DNA of 64,000 bases from Uruburuella testudinis (GTDB lineage: Bacteria > Pseudomonadota > Gammaproteobacteria > Burkholderiales > Neisseriaceae): the NCBI RefSeq assembly GCF_022870865.1, contig NZ_CP091508.1, forward strand, positions 744,001 to 808,000, read 5' to 3'. Under the pieces are notes generated by a model, which worked only from the letters and a program-made list of their open reading frames with translations, ran no database searches and was not told the origin of the DNA. Below are positions 56,000 to 64,000 of this stretch, piece after piece. The first letter of the stretch is position 1. Every line of letters starts with the position of its first letter. The position numbers were made by a program, and so were the translations under genes.

Positions 56000-56563
56000 A
56001 TGAATTTAAGCCACTATATCGAATTGAAAGCCATTCCACAGGCCGATATGATGCAGGCAGAAGTCATCAGTCACCTGATGCAGCAAATTCATCGCCGGCT
56101 ACCCACCTATGCCGGCCGCATCGGCACGGCTTTTCCCGGCTACAGCCAGCAACGTACCCTCGGCGGCATCATCCGTCTGTTTGGCAGCCGGGCAGATATA
56201 CAACAGCTTCATGACGCCCTGCAAACCTTGGCAGACTACGCCTTAATTGATGCCCCGGCCGCCGTGCCAAGCACCCACCGGCACGCCGTATTTGCCCGTT
56301 GGCAACCGAAAGGCCAAAGCGACCGGCGTCGCGCCGAAAGCCGTCTGAAAGCCCAAGGCCTGAGTGACAGCGAAATCTGCCAACGGCTGTACAACAAACA
56401 ATTGAAACAAACCGACTTACGCATCCCGTTTGTGCAAATGTACAGCAGCAGCACCGGCCAGCATTTCCCTTTGTGGATCACCTGCCGCAGCAAAAGCCAA
56501 ATGCAAACCGGATTGTTTAACAGCTACGGACTCAGCCACACCACCACCGTGCCGGCATTCTGA
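56000..56563 (+). CDS. cas6f: CRISPR RNA endoribonuclease Cas6f (Csy4)
   Basis: 187 residues, the usual Csy4 length. MNLSHYIELKAIPQADMMQA and VISHLMQQIHRRLPTYAGRIGT carry the catalytic His region (His about residue 30), and the arginine-rich helix SDRRRAESRLKAQGLSDSEI (about 105-125) binds the repeat hairpin. It cuts after the G closing the CTGCC/GGCAG stem and stays bound. Starts four bases after csy3. Confidence 0.95.
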   Translation: MNLSHYIELKAIPQADMMQAEVISHLMQQIHRRLPTYAGRIGTAFPGYSQQRTLGGIIRLFGSRADIQQLHDALQTLADYALIDAPAAVPSTHRHAVFARWQPKGQSDRRRAESRLKAQGLSDSEICQRLYNKQLKQTDLRIPFVQMYSSSTGQHFPLWITCRSKSQMQTGLFNSYGLSHTTTVPAF

Positions 56564-56582
56564 ATGCACCACATCCTTTCTC

Positions 56583-56609
56583 CGGGCATCTCTACAGATG
56601 CCCGTTTTT
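56583..56609 (+). terminator. Terminator of the csy operon
   Basis: CGGGCATCT, loop CTAC, AGATGCCCG, then TTTTT: a 9-bp perfect hairpin 20 bp behind the cas6f stop. An inverted uptake sequence follows at 56617. Confidence 0.9.
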
Positions 56610-56701
56610 ACTGCCTTTCAGACGGCCTTAGCCGAAAGAGCCATAGCCGGATTTTCACTCTAAACGCCTGCAGTAAGCGATGCTGTTTAGATGATGGTCT
56701 A

Positions 56702-56729
56702 GTTTATTGCCACACAGGCAGATAAAGAA
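56702..56729 (+). repeat. Solitary relic type I-F repeat downstream of cas6f
   Basis: GTTTATTGCCACACAGGCAG followed by ATAAAGAA matches the array repeat at 21 of 28 positions, in the orientation of the csy operon. The stem still pairs (TTGCC/GGCAG with one wobble). In canonical I-F loci the array lies just here, behind cas6f and in this direction, so this is probably the last trace of a former array. Confidence 0.65.
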
Positions 56730-56736
56730 CAGGATT

Positions 56737-56801
56737 TAACGTGAGTTCGGGATAAGAAAGTTCCAAAAAACAGCAGCCTATATTATCCCGAACTCACGTT
56801 A
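56737..56801. mobile_element. 65-bp palindromic element between cas6f and cas2-3
   Basis: Perfect 19-bp inverted ends TAACGTGAGTTCGGGATAA / TTATCCCGAACTCACGTTA around 27 interior bases. A related single end with similar interior occurs at 42416. Looks like a miniature inverted-repeat transposon of a different family from the AGGGTGTCCTGA elements. It ends two bases from the cas2-3 stop and may act as a terminator for it. Confidence 0.7.
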
Positions 56802-56802
56802 T

Positions 56803-59800
56803 TTATGTCCACCAAAACCCTGACCATTCGTTAAAGTGCCAGCTTATTTGGCGGTTGCTGTCTGATTTCGGCAGCGATAGGGTGGCGAATTTTAATGCGG
56901 TTTGTATGGGGTTGGGCTGGTCGGTTTGTTGTTCCAGTTCTGTGAGTGCCGCGGTCAGGTTGGCGGTAAGCCAGGGAAAAATATTGGGGCTGTGGGTGAG
57001 CTCGGCGGGGTGGAATATGTGGTTGTCGTTTCCAGTGTCGTCGTAAGGGTGGGCGTAGGCGTTTTCAGCCAGTTTGAAGCGGTAGCCGCCTTCGCCATCG
57101 GGCAGGCAGATGTAATCTTCGTGGGGACGGCTGAGGCGGAAGGGGCTGATTAAGGCGGTGTGGGCGCTGAGTGGGGCGGCACTGCCGGGGGTGCGGTAGG
57201 CGGTAACGAGGTTGGGGTGGTCGGGGTTGAGCAAGGTTTGCATGGCTGCGTGTTCGAGTGCGGCGAGGTTGGTGTAGTAGCGACGGCCTTCTTCAGGCAG
57301 TGGCATGGGAAAATCAGAGCGCAGCAGCCGGGGCAGGCTGTTAATCGGATTGATTTGTGTGCTGTCGAGTAAATCGCGGGCGGTGTCGCTATCGAGGCAG
57401 AAATCGGGAGCGGATTCAAAGCCGGGGTGGGTAAAGTTGATTTTGTCGTTGTCTTTGCCATAACGCCGGCGATTGCTTAATGCGCGCAGGTTGTGGCTCA
57501 TAATCAAAATGTTGGCGTGTGTGGCGGTTTTGTTGCTGCGGTGCCGCCATACGCGCCCGGCGAGTTGGATGATCGAACGCATGGATGAGGGTTCGACAAT
57601 GGCCCAGTCATAATCGTGGTCGCGGCCGACTTCGGTAACGGGGGTGCCGAGGATGATGAAAATATGGTTTTTGGCGCTGCTGTGTTGCAGGGCTGCCTGA
57701 ATTTCGGGTTGGTGAAACAGGGCTTCGGGATGATGACGGTCGAGCAGGCGGTCGAGCGTGTTTTCGAGCTTGCTGCGTAACAACAGTAATTGGCGGGCAT
57801 GGTAGCAGGCAAGGTGGATGGCGGTGTCGGGCGGGGCATCGCCGGTGAGCAGGGTGTGGGCGATGCTCAGCATGGGTTGGATATTGGCGAAGCGGATCAG
57901 GCCGATGCTGATTTGTTTGCCGCTGTTTGGGCAGGTTTGGGCTTCTTGTTGGTGCAGGCGGGCGGCGGCTTGGAGCAGCCTGTCGGCGATGTGCCGGTGG
58001 TCGGCATTGTCGAGCGGCAGCCAGTCGGCTTTTCGGCGGGCGGGTGCTGCGGCCAATTTTGCGGCTCGGGCGGCGGTAAAGGTGTGATGAGCTCGGGAAA
58101 AGGCGGCTGTATCGGTGCAGGCTTCGGCGTGTTTCCGGTGTTCGTCAAACCAGGCGCAAACCACCGGCAGATCGGGCAGCCCTTGTTGGGCATTCCAGAT
58201 TTTCCGGCCTTCGCGATAGGCTTGTTGCAGACCGCAGACAAAATCGGGGGTAAGGGTGGCGGAGGAAAGCAGTATGCGGCTGCCGAGCATGCCTGCCCAG
58301 TAAACCAGGCGGGAGAGGGCGGGCAGGTCGGCTTGGTTGAAGTCGTCGGGTTCGTCCAGAATCAGGTCTGCGCTCAACAGGCGCAGCATGGGGGCGATAT
58401 AGCGGCCGCCTCGCTGTTGCTCGCTCAGTTGCATCAGGTGGTCGATGGTACAGCTGACCAATGGGCTGTAGAGCAGTTGCCGTGCTTTGCCATCGGCGAT
58501 TACGGTGCCGAAGAGTGTTTCATCTGCACCGCCGGAAAGTAATTCGGGGGCATCGGGTATTTCAGCCGGGTCGAGCAATGCTTGCGCCGATTCGCTGCCG
58601 GTTGGTAAATGTTCGGATGGTCGGCGGTAATCGTGACCGTTGCCGGGTTGGTGGTGTTCGAAAAGGGTGTGTACCGCTTTGCCGCCCACCAATACGGCGA
58701 GGTGTTCTTCGTTAAGGTTGAGTTTGGTGCGTAAGGCTTGGCCGGTTTGCAGGGTGAGTGTGCGCAGCCCCAGTGCAATGGTAAAACGGGCGCCGCGTTG
58801 CGGATTGGCAAGTGCGTACATGATGCGGGCGTTGCCCAATGTTTTGCCGCAGCCTGTGCTGGCAAGGTTGACGCCGAAAAAACCTTGTTGTTCGGAAGCT
58901 GTTTGAAAGCGGGCGGCTAAGTCATAGGCATGGTTTTGCCATTGGAAACGGGGATGGGTAGTGCGGCGGCTGAAGGCTTTGTGTTTGCCGATGGCTGGCA
59001 GCGCGCGGGTGAGTTGCGGCAACAGGCGGGCAAAGCGGGCGGTAAATGCGCCGACTCCGATTAAGTGTTCGTCGAGGGTTTGTTTGATCTGGCTGTTGAG
59101 GTCGGTGTTGGCGGCCAGCGGGAAGCCGCTGTCGCCTGATTTGCGTTGTTTGGCATCTGCTTTGAGGCTGGAATAATTGTGATCGCCTACCATCAGGCTC
59201 AGGCGCGATAAGTGCAGCAGCAGAGGGTTGAGGCCGTCTGAAAGGGCAAACAGCGGCGGATGGTTGAGTGCTTTGCCGGCCCAGCGGGCGATGGCTTTTT
59301 GCCAGCTTTTGCTTTGGGTGGGCAAGGTTCGCGCGTGCCATTGCCAGAATGTGCCGGCATCGGCCTGGCTGTGGGGGTTGTGTACCCAATAGTCGGCAGG
59401 GCGGAGGTTTTGGAAAAACTGTTCGATGCTTTGGTGCAAATAAGGGTCGTTGCTGCGTTGCAGTTGTTTGCGTTGGCGGCCGTCTGAGTAATTGATTTCG
59501 TTATAAAACGGCAGTCGGTGGTGGCTGGCAATCAGCCAGGCCACCCAGCGGGCCAATGGCGGCAGGGTGCTGAAGTCGTACTGGCAGGCTGGTTCGCGGA
59601 TGATGGCGTCAACCCAGTTTGGCTCTCCGGTTTCAAATGCGGCCCAGCCGGCCAGCCGTTGCAGCCATTGTTCGTCGGTGTGGCAGCCGCTTATCATGGC
59701 TTGAAACAGGCGCAGCGAAATCCATTCGTGGCGGTAAGGGTCGGCCTCGCGACTGTGCCCTTGTAATTTGTGTTGAAAGCCGCTGCTGGCTTTGCCAAAA

Positions 59801-60171
59801 TCGTGTAGTAAGGCAGCCAGCGTGGCGATGATTTGGATTGAGGCCGCATGTTGCCAAGTGTTTTCGTCGGGGTTTTTGAGTATGTTGCGGCGGCTGCGGT
59901 TGGTGGGTGTGCGGCCTTCGGTGTTGAACTGGCTGCGGTCGCCGACAATCCACAACAATTCGGTGTGGTTTTTACCATGTGTCCAATAGCAGGCAACGGC
60001 GGTGTTTTTGCGGGCGCTGCGGCGCAAAAGTTTGTGCAGCATGCTCAGCCCGGCTTGGGTTATCGGTGTTTGCCAAGTGCGCTCGCCGCAGCGTTCTGCG
60101 AATTGGTCGAGAATGCGGCGGGTCTCTTTGATCGCGTTTTTCCGACATTGGCTGACCAGCAGAATATTCAT
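56803..60171 (-). CDS. cas3: Type I-F Cas2-Cas3 fusion nuclease-helicase
   Basis: 1122 residues. The N-terminal ~95 residues (MNILLVSQCRKNAIKETRRI) are the Cas2 domain; an HD nuclease follows (ALLHDFGKASSGFQHKLQGH, about 120), then an SF2 helicase with Walker A STGCGKTLGNARIMYAL (about 440) and DEAD-like LILDEPDDFNQADLP (about 610), motif III SSATL and motif VI QLAGRVWRHR (about 890). It degrades targets marked by the Csy complex and, with Cas1, acquires spacers. Its start overlaps the cas1 stop. It is convergent with cas6f, opposite to the canonical layout. Confidence 0.96.
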   Translation of the reverse strand: MNILLVSQCRKNAIKETRRILDQFAERCGERTWQTPITQAGLSMLHKLLRRSARKNTAVACYWTHGKNHTELLWIVGDRSQFNTEGRTPTNRSRRNILKNPDENTWQHAASIQIIATLAALLHDFGKASSGFQHKLQGHSREADPYRHEWISLRLFQAMISGCHTDEQWLQRLAGWAAFETGEPNWVDAIIREPACQYDFSTLPPLARWVAWLIASHHRLPFYNEINYSDGRQRKQLQRSNDPYLHQSIEQFFQNLRPADYWVHNPHSQADAGTFWQWHARTLPTQSKSWQKAIARWAGKALNHPPLFALSDGLNPLLLHLSRLSLMVGDHNYSSLKADAKQRKSGDSGFPLAANTDLNSQIKQTLDEHLIGVGAFTARFARLLPQLTRALPAIGKHKAFSRRTTHPRFQWQNHAYDLAARFQTASEQQGFFGVNLASTGCGKTLGNARIMYALANPQRGARFTIALGLRTLTLQTGQALRTKLNLNEEHLAVLVGGKAVHTLFEHHQPGNGHDYRRPSEHLPTGSESAQALLDPAEIPDAPELLSGGADETLFGTVIADGKARQLLYSPLVSCTIDHLMQLSEQQRGGRYIAPMLRLLSADLILDEPDDFNQADLPALSRLVYWAGMLGSRILLSSATLTPDFVCGLQQAYREGRKIWNAQQGLPDLPVVCAWFDEHRKHAEACTDTAAFSRAHHTFTAARAAKLAAAPARRKADWLPLDNADHRHIADRLLQAAARLHQQEAQTCPNSGKQISIGLIRFANIQPMLSIAHTLLTGDAPPDTAIHLACYHARQLLLLRSKLENTLDRLLDRHHPEALFHQPEIQAALQHSSAKNHIFIILGTPVTEVGRDHDYDWAIVEPSSMRSIIQLAGRVWRHRSNKTATHANILIMSHNLRALSNRRRYGKDNDKINFTHPGFESAPDFCLDSDTARDLLDSTQINPINSLPRLLRSDFPMPLPEEGRRYYTNLAALEHAAMQTLLNPDHPNLVTAYRTPGSAAPLSAHTALISPFRLSRPHEDYICLPDGEGGYRFKLAENAYAHPYDDTGNDNHIFHPAELTHSPNIFPWLTANLTAALTELEQQTDQPNPIQTALKFATLSLPKSDSNRQISWHFNEWSGFWWT

Positions 60172-61139
60172 CCGACCGCTCCTTGCGCTGCAAGTTGTTT
60201 TAAGGTGTCGATAACATGATCGAGTGCTTCAAAGCGAGTGAGTTGTTCGATGCAGATTTGGCGGAAATCACGGGGGCTGTCGCCCGCGGTGGCAGAAATA
60301 AAGGCCTGAGGCAGAATCAGGGCATCTTTAATGATGTCGGCAGCATCGAATACCAGGCCGCCGCGCCGCGTTTTGCCATGCAGCACTGCCAGCCCGTGCG
60401 GCAGCCCCAATACCCAGCAGGCGGTGGCACCGATGCCGTAGGCCAGGTAGTTGCCGTGGTCGAGAAAAATGTTGGCCGGATCGCTGCGCTCGCCGCGTGT
60501 GCTTCGGCGGAAGAGGGCATCTTGTTGTGTGGCCTGATTGGCAAGTGCATATAGGGCGGTGGTCAGGCGGCCTTCGGCGGCCAGCAGCGACATGCTGTCG
60601 GCGGCGGTGGCAAACGCGGCCGAAAATTGTGTCAGCAAGTTGTTCAGACGGCCTGTGTCGTATTGCCAATTGAGTTTGGGCCAGCATTGGGCAATGGTTT
60701 GCAAACGCATTTGTTGTAATTGTTTGGCGCATTGCAGACGCTTGTCGTCATCAAACCAAAATGCGCACCATTGCTGTAGATATTCGGTGGGGCGGTATTC
60801 GCTTTGCGGACTGAAAAATTCACAGCCGATTTCTGCTTCGGTGCCGGCAAACAGAGGTGTGCCGCCGCCTGCGCTGAAGCCGATCATCACGCCGGCTTTG
60901 CTCAAGTCGCGTACCGCGGCCTGGGTGATGGATGTGCCGCTGCCGAGCAGAATGCAACTGGTATTGGCGATAGGAATATTCCAGTAGAGCGATTCGCTGC
61001 CCTGTTCGGTGATATATTCCACCCGGCCACCGTTTACCACAACGCGGCAATGCTCCAGATAATAAATATGGGCACGTTTCGAATGCAGAATGGTTTTCAG
61101 CTCCGATGGGGCGAGATAGGCAGGTTTGGATTTGGGCAT
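60168..61139 (-). CDS. cas1: Type I-F CRISPR integrase Cas1
   Basis: 323 residues. Opens MPKSKPAYLAPSELKTILHS; contains HSKRAHIYYLEHCRVVVNGG, ITEQGSESLYWNIPIANTSC and the C-terminal helical metal site with FLDHGNYLAYGIGATACWVL and LPHGLAVLHGKTRRGGLVFD. It inserts new spacers at the leader end together with the Cas2 part of Cas2-3. Heads the cas1-cas3 unit, with a gap of about 170 bp to eda. Confidence 0.96.
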   Translation of the reverse strand: MPKSKPAYLAPSELKTILHSKRAHIYYLEHCRVVVNGGRVEYITEQGSESLYWNIPIANTSCILLGSGTSITQAAVRDLSKAGVMIGFSAGGGTPLFAGTEAEIGCEFFSPQSEYRPTEYLQQWCAFWFDDDKRLQCAKQLQQMRLQTIAQCWPKLNWQYDTGRLNNLLTQFSAAFATAADSMSLLAAEGRLTTALYALANQATQQDALFRRSTRGERSDPANIFLDHGNYLAYGIGATACWVLGLPHGLAVLHGKTRRGGLVFDAADIIKDALILPQAFISATAGDSPRDFRQICIEQLTRFEALDHVIDTLKQLAAQGAVG

Positions 61140-61256
61140 GATAATGGCGGATGGGTTGGCGAACCCGGTTAAGGGTAGCGTAAAAATTTTAAAAAAGAAA
61201 GGTGGTTTGCTGAGGGGGAAAGTGTTTTGAATGGGTATGGTTTATCAATTAAGTAT

Positions 61257-61292
61257 AAAGGCCGTCTGAAACCGGAGTTTCAGACGGCCTTT
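61257..61292 (-). terminator. Uptake-sequence terminator after eda
   Basis: AAAGGCCGTCTGAAAC / GTTTCAGACGGCCTTT, 16-bp perfect stem with a 4-base loop, 18 bp beyond the eda stop. Confidence 0.88.
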
Positions 61293-61309
61293 GCCGTTAA
61301 TTATGGGTA

Positions 61310-61927
61310 TTACAGCGCTGAAGCTTCTTTGGCAAGTTGGGTAATGGTAGCCCAGTCTTTGCTTTGAACCGCTGCTTTCGGGGTGAGCCATGAGCCGCCG
61401 ACACACAATACGTTGGGTAGTGCCAAATATTCGGGTGCGGTTTCGAGGCTGATGCCGCCGGTGGGGCAGAAGCGCACGTCGGCAAACGGGCCGTAGAGGG
61501 CTTTGAGCATGGCTTTGCCGCCCACAACTTCGGCGGGAAACAGCTTCATGGTGTCGATGCCGTGTTCCAGCGCGAGCATTAATTCGCCCGGTGTGGCGAT
61601 GCCGGGAATCACGGCAATGCTGCTTTTTTCGGCGGCTTTTGCAAAGTTGATGTTGAAGCCGGGGCTGATGGCGAATACGGCGCCTGCATCTTCCACGGCT
61701 TTGAGCTGTTCGCCGTTAATCACGGTGCCGGCGCCGACAATGGCATTGGGCACTTCTTTTTTGATTTGGCGGATGGCTTCGATGCCGGCGGGGGTGCGCA
61801 GGGTGATTTCGAGGGTGGGGATGCCGCCTTCCACCAGAGCGTGTGCCAAGTCAACGGCGGTAGAGAGGTCGTCGATGGCGATTACCGGTACGACTTTGCC
61901 GGCGCTGAGAATTTCGCGTGGGGTCAT
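61310..61927 (-). CDS. eda: KDPG aldolase (Entner-Doudoroff)
   Basis: 205 residues. VVPVIAIDDLSTAVDLAHAL, catalytic Glu in PTLEITLRTPAGIEAI, Schiff-base Lys in DTMKLFPAEVVGGKAML (about residue 130) and RFCPTGGISLETAPEYLAL are typical of KDPG/KHG aldolase. Cleaves 2-keto-3-deoxy-6-phosphogluconate into pyruvate and glyceraldehyde-3-phosphate. Downstream of edd on the same strand, separated by 250 bp of repeats. Confidence 0.96.
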   Translation of the reverse strand: MTPREILSAGKVVPVIAIDDLSTAVDLAHALVEGGIPTLEITLRTPAGIEAIRQIKKEVPNAIVGAGTVINGEQLKAVEDAGAVFAISPGFNINFAKAAEKSSIAVIPGIATPGELMLALEHGIDTMKLFPAEVVGGKAMLKALYGPFADVRFCPTGGISLETAPEYLALPNVLCVGGSWLTPKAAVQSKDWATITQLAKEASAL

Positions 61928-62177
61928 GTTAAGTGCTCCGAGTTTGTCAAAAAATGAAACGGTTAAATCCAGTTATTCTTGCATCATCATACAAGAGGCC
62001 GTCTGAAAAGGGTAAGGTTATCAAAGGTTTCAGACGGCCTTTCATATCCAGCCACAAAAATAATCTAACGGTGTTGGCTCGCCTTGCCGTACTCATTGTA
62101 CTGCCTTCAGCCCGCCGCCTTGTTTACTTACTTTTGTGAATCGGTAGAAGCGTTATCCTAAAGGCCGTCTGAACACA
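61928..62177. repeat. edd-eda gap with repeats
   Basis: An inverted uptake-sequence pair at 61996-62042 (possible terminator or attenuator between edd and eda) and a GTTGGCTCGC-type neisserial repeat at about 62068-62150 (GTTGGCTCGCCTTGCCGTAC ... TTACTTTTGTGAATCGGTAG), the best-preserved copy in the window. Confidence 0.55.
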
Positions 62178-64000
62178 TTAAGCGAAATCGCCGCCGAAGC
62201 TCATGGCACCGGTTTCGGCGCTGCTGCTCAAGCTGCGGAAGCCGGCAAACAGTTCGCGGCCGACGCCGTGGGCGTTTTTACTCAGATCGGGCGAGGGGAT
62301 TTCGCGGGCGTTCCATTCGGCTTCGTCGACCAACACATTCAATTCGCCGTTTTCGGCATCAAAGCGGATCATGTCGCCGGTGCGGATTTTACCGATGGCA
62401 CCGCCGAGCAGGGCTTCGGGGCTCATGTGGATAGAGGCGGGCACTTTGCCGGAAGCGCCCGACATGCGCCCGTCTGTGACCAGGGCAACTTTAAAACCAC
62501 GGCCTTGCAGAATGCTCAGTTGCGGGGTGAGCTTGTGCAATTCGGGCATGCCGTTGGCGCGCGGGCCTTGGAAGCGGACAACAGCTACGAAATCGCGTTC
62601 TAATTCGCCGCGGTCGAAGGCGGCCAAAACGTCTTTTTGGTCGTCGAATACGATGGCGGGCGCTTCGATGATGCGGTGGTCGGGGGTAACCGCCGATACT
62701 TTAATCACGCCGCGGCCGATATTGCCTTTCATCAGGCGCAGGCCGCCGTCGGGTGAGAAGGGGTTGGCGGCGGGGCGTACCACATCTTCATCGCCGCTTA
62801 CGGCGGGGGCATCGCGCCATTCAAGTTTGCCGTTAATCATAAACGGCTCTTTGGTGTAGGCGCGCATGCCGTGGCCGACCACGGTGTTGACGTCTTCGTG
62901 CATCAGGCCGGCATCGAGCAGCTCACGGATAACGAAAGCCAGGCCGCCTGCTGCGGCGAAGTGGTTGACGTCGGCTTTGCCGTTGGGATACACGCGGGCA
63001 AGCAGCGGGATGATAGATGAGATTTCGTCGAAATCGTCCCAGTTGACGATGATGCCGGCGGCGCGGGCAAAGGCGACCAGGTGCATGGTGTGGTTGGTGG
63101 AGCCGCCGGTGGCCATCAGGCCGACAATGGCGTTGACGATGGATTTTTCATCAATCATTTCGCCCACGGGCAAAATGGCGTCGTTTTTCACCGCTTGAGC
63201 CAAGTGTGCGCCTGCTGCGCGGGTGAGTGCTTCACGCATCGGGGTGTTGGGGTTGACGAAAGCGGTGTTGGGCATATGCAGCCCCATCATTTCCATCATC
63301 ATCTGGTTGGAGTTGGCGGTGCCGTAAAACGTGCAGGTGCCGGGGCTGTGGTAGGAGCCCATTTCGCTTTCAAGCAGGGCATCGCGGCCGACTTTGCCTT
63401 CGGCAAACAATTGGCGGGTTTTGGCTTTTGCATCGTTGGCAATGCCGCTGGTCATCGGGCCGGCGGGCACGAATACGGCGGGCAGGTGGCCGAAGCTCAA
63501 TGCGCCGATAAGCAGGCCGGGCACGATTTTGTCGCACACGCCCAGATAAAAGGCGGCATCAAACATTTGGTGCGACAGCGCCACGGCGGTGCTCATGGCA
63601 ATCACATCGCGCGAAAACAGCGATAATTCCATGCCTTCGTAGCCTTGGGTGATGCCGTCGCACATGGCGGGCGTGCCGCCGGCGAATTGTACGGTGGCGC
63701 CGTGTTTGAACGCTTCTTCTTTAATCCAGGCGGGGAAGTCTTGCAGCGGCTGATGCGCCGAAACCATGTCGTTATAAGCTGATACGATGCCGAAATTGGG
63801 GGTTTTTTCTTGTTTCAGCTCGATTTTGATGGCTTCGGGGGCGGCGGCGAAAGCGTGGGCAAGATTGGTGCAACCGAGCTGGCTGCGCTCAAGGCGGCCC
63901 TGGTGGCGGGCGGCACGGATACGCGCCAGATAAGCGCTGCGTGTGGGTTGGCTGCGTTCGATGATGCGCCGGGTAACGGCATCAAGGGTGGGATGGAGGG
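62178..64000 (-). CDS. edd: 6-phosphogluconate dehydratase (5' end cut by window)
   Basis: About 607 residues visible; the frame is open to the window edge, where it reads [20 protein letters not shown], so only a few N-terminal residues are missing. [20 protein letters not shown], iron-sulphur ligands in [11 protein letters not shown] and [40 protein letters not shown] and [19 protein letters not shown] are diagnostic. Dehydrates 6-phosphogluconate to KDPG, the substrate of Eda. Together they give Entner-Doudoroff glucose catabolism. Confidence 0.96.
   Translation of the reverse strand, partial: LHPTLDAVTRRIIERSQPTRSAYLARIRAARHQGRLERSQLGCTNLAHAFAAAPEAIKIELKQEKTPNFGIVSAYNDMVSAHQPLQDFPAWIKEEAFKHGATVQFAGGTPAMCDGITQGYEGMELSLFSRDVIAMSTAVALSHQMFDAAFYLGVCDKIVPGLLIGALSFGHLPAVFVPAGPMTSGIANDAKAKTRQLFAEGKVGRDALLESEMGSYHSPGTCTFYGTANSNQMMMEMMGLHMPNTAFVNPNTPMREALTRAAGAHLAQAVKNDAILPVGEMIDEKSIVNAIVGLMATGGSTNHTMHLVAFARAAGIIVNWDDFDEISSIIPLLARVYPNGKADVNHFAAAGGLAFVIRELLDAGLMHEDVNTVVGHGMRAYTKEPFMINGKLEWRDAPAVSGDEDVVRPAANPFSPDGGLRLMKGNIGRGVIKVSAVTPDHRIIEAPAIVFDDQKDVLAAFDRGELERDFVAVVRFQGPRANGMPELHKLTPQLSILQGRGFKVALVTDGRMSGASGKVPASIHMSPEALLGGAIGKIRTGDMIRFDAENGELNVLVDEAEWNAREIPSPDLSKNAHGVGRELFAGFRSLSSSAETGAMSFGGDFA

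Noticed and set aside
42675..61139. CRISPR-associated Tn7-like transposon (type I-F3), suggested by divergent repeats
   Set aside because: No tnsA/B/C or tniQ genes; cas1 and cas3 are present and csy1 and csy2 are separate genes, as in a normal defence I-F1 system.

Overview
The window is a stretch of a Neisseriaceae chromosome, most likely a Neisseria. The DNA uptake sequence AGGCCGTCTGAA (AG dialect) occurs dozens of times, often as inverted pairs behind genes. The conserved block yceD-rpmF-plsX-fabH-fabD-fabG, the neisserial rfbBAC order, and glyQ/glyS, leuA and edd/eda all fit a free-living commensal with Entner-Doudoroff metabolism and glycogen storage.

Layout. 1-9.4 kb: Maf-type pyrophosphatase (cut by the window edge), yceD, rpmF, a phosphoribosyltransferase, plsX, fabH, a DUF1294 protein, fabD, two tandem family-9 glycosyltransferases of foreign look, and fabG. 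9.8-12 kb: a KefB-type antiporter and a tRNA-Val/tRNA-Asp operon that occurs again, nearly identical, at 28.9 kb. 12.6-17.5 kb: an OmpA-domain protein, glyQ and glyS with a decayed rhuM-like gene wedged between them, and an unknown gene. 17.5-23.3 kb: envelope sugar genes rfbB-rfbA-rfbC, a GT4 glycosyltransferase, gmhB, an acyltransferase and a zinc protease. 23.8-26.9 kb: a lipocalin, an AAA ATPase, a decayed integrase and its probable tRNA-Leu target. 27.1-28.4 kb: a GAF-like gene and ribA. 29.8-42.2 kb: a glycogen locus encoding a MalQ-GlgB fusion, then GlgX, GlgC, GlgA and GlgP. 42.7-48.8 kb: a FixI/CcoI-like copper ATPase, a two-repeat CRISPR remnant, a LeuA with an N-terminal helix-turn-helix, and a methyltransferase. 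49.0-61.1 kb: a type I-F CRISPR-Cas locus. 61.3-64 kb: eda and edd (cut by the window edge).

The CRISPR locus has 52 repeats and 51 spacers on a strict 60-nt period, transcribed leftwards. It diverges from csy1-csy2-csy3-cas6f, and cas1 and cas2-3 lie inverted at the far end. The most interesting signal is in the 566-base gap between array and csy1. It holds a TATAAT box and two degenerate I-F repeats (the second with a compensatory base-pair change) enclosing a 20-nt pseudo-spacer, which is 12 nt (two Csy3 steps) shorter than normal. That pseudo-spacer matches a site directly upstream of the predicted csy1 -35 box, behind a CC PAM. Mismatches in the first 20 nt fall at positions 6, 12, 16 and 18; three of these are the every-sixth positions that the complex flips out and does not read. 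I read this as a cas-regulating mini-CRISPR (CreR-like) by which the type I-F complex would repress its own operon.

Other unusual points are a second mini-CRISPR with a different repeat but a duplicated leader at 45.2 kb, a relic repeat behind cas6f, operator-like boxes overlapping the leuA promoter, and several families of small dispersed inverted-repeat elements filling most intergenic gaps.
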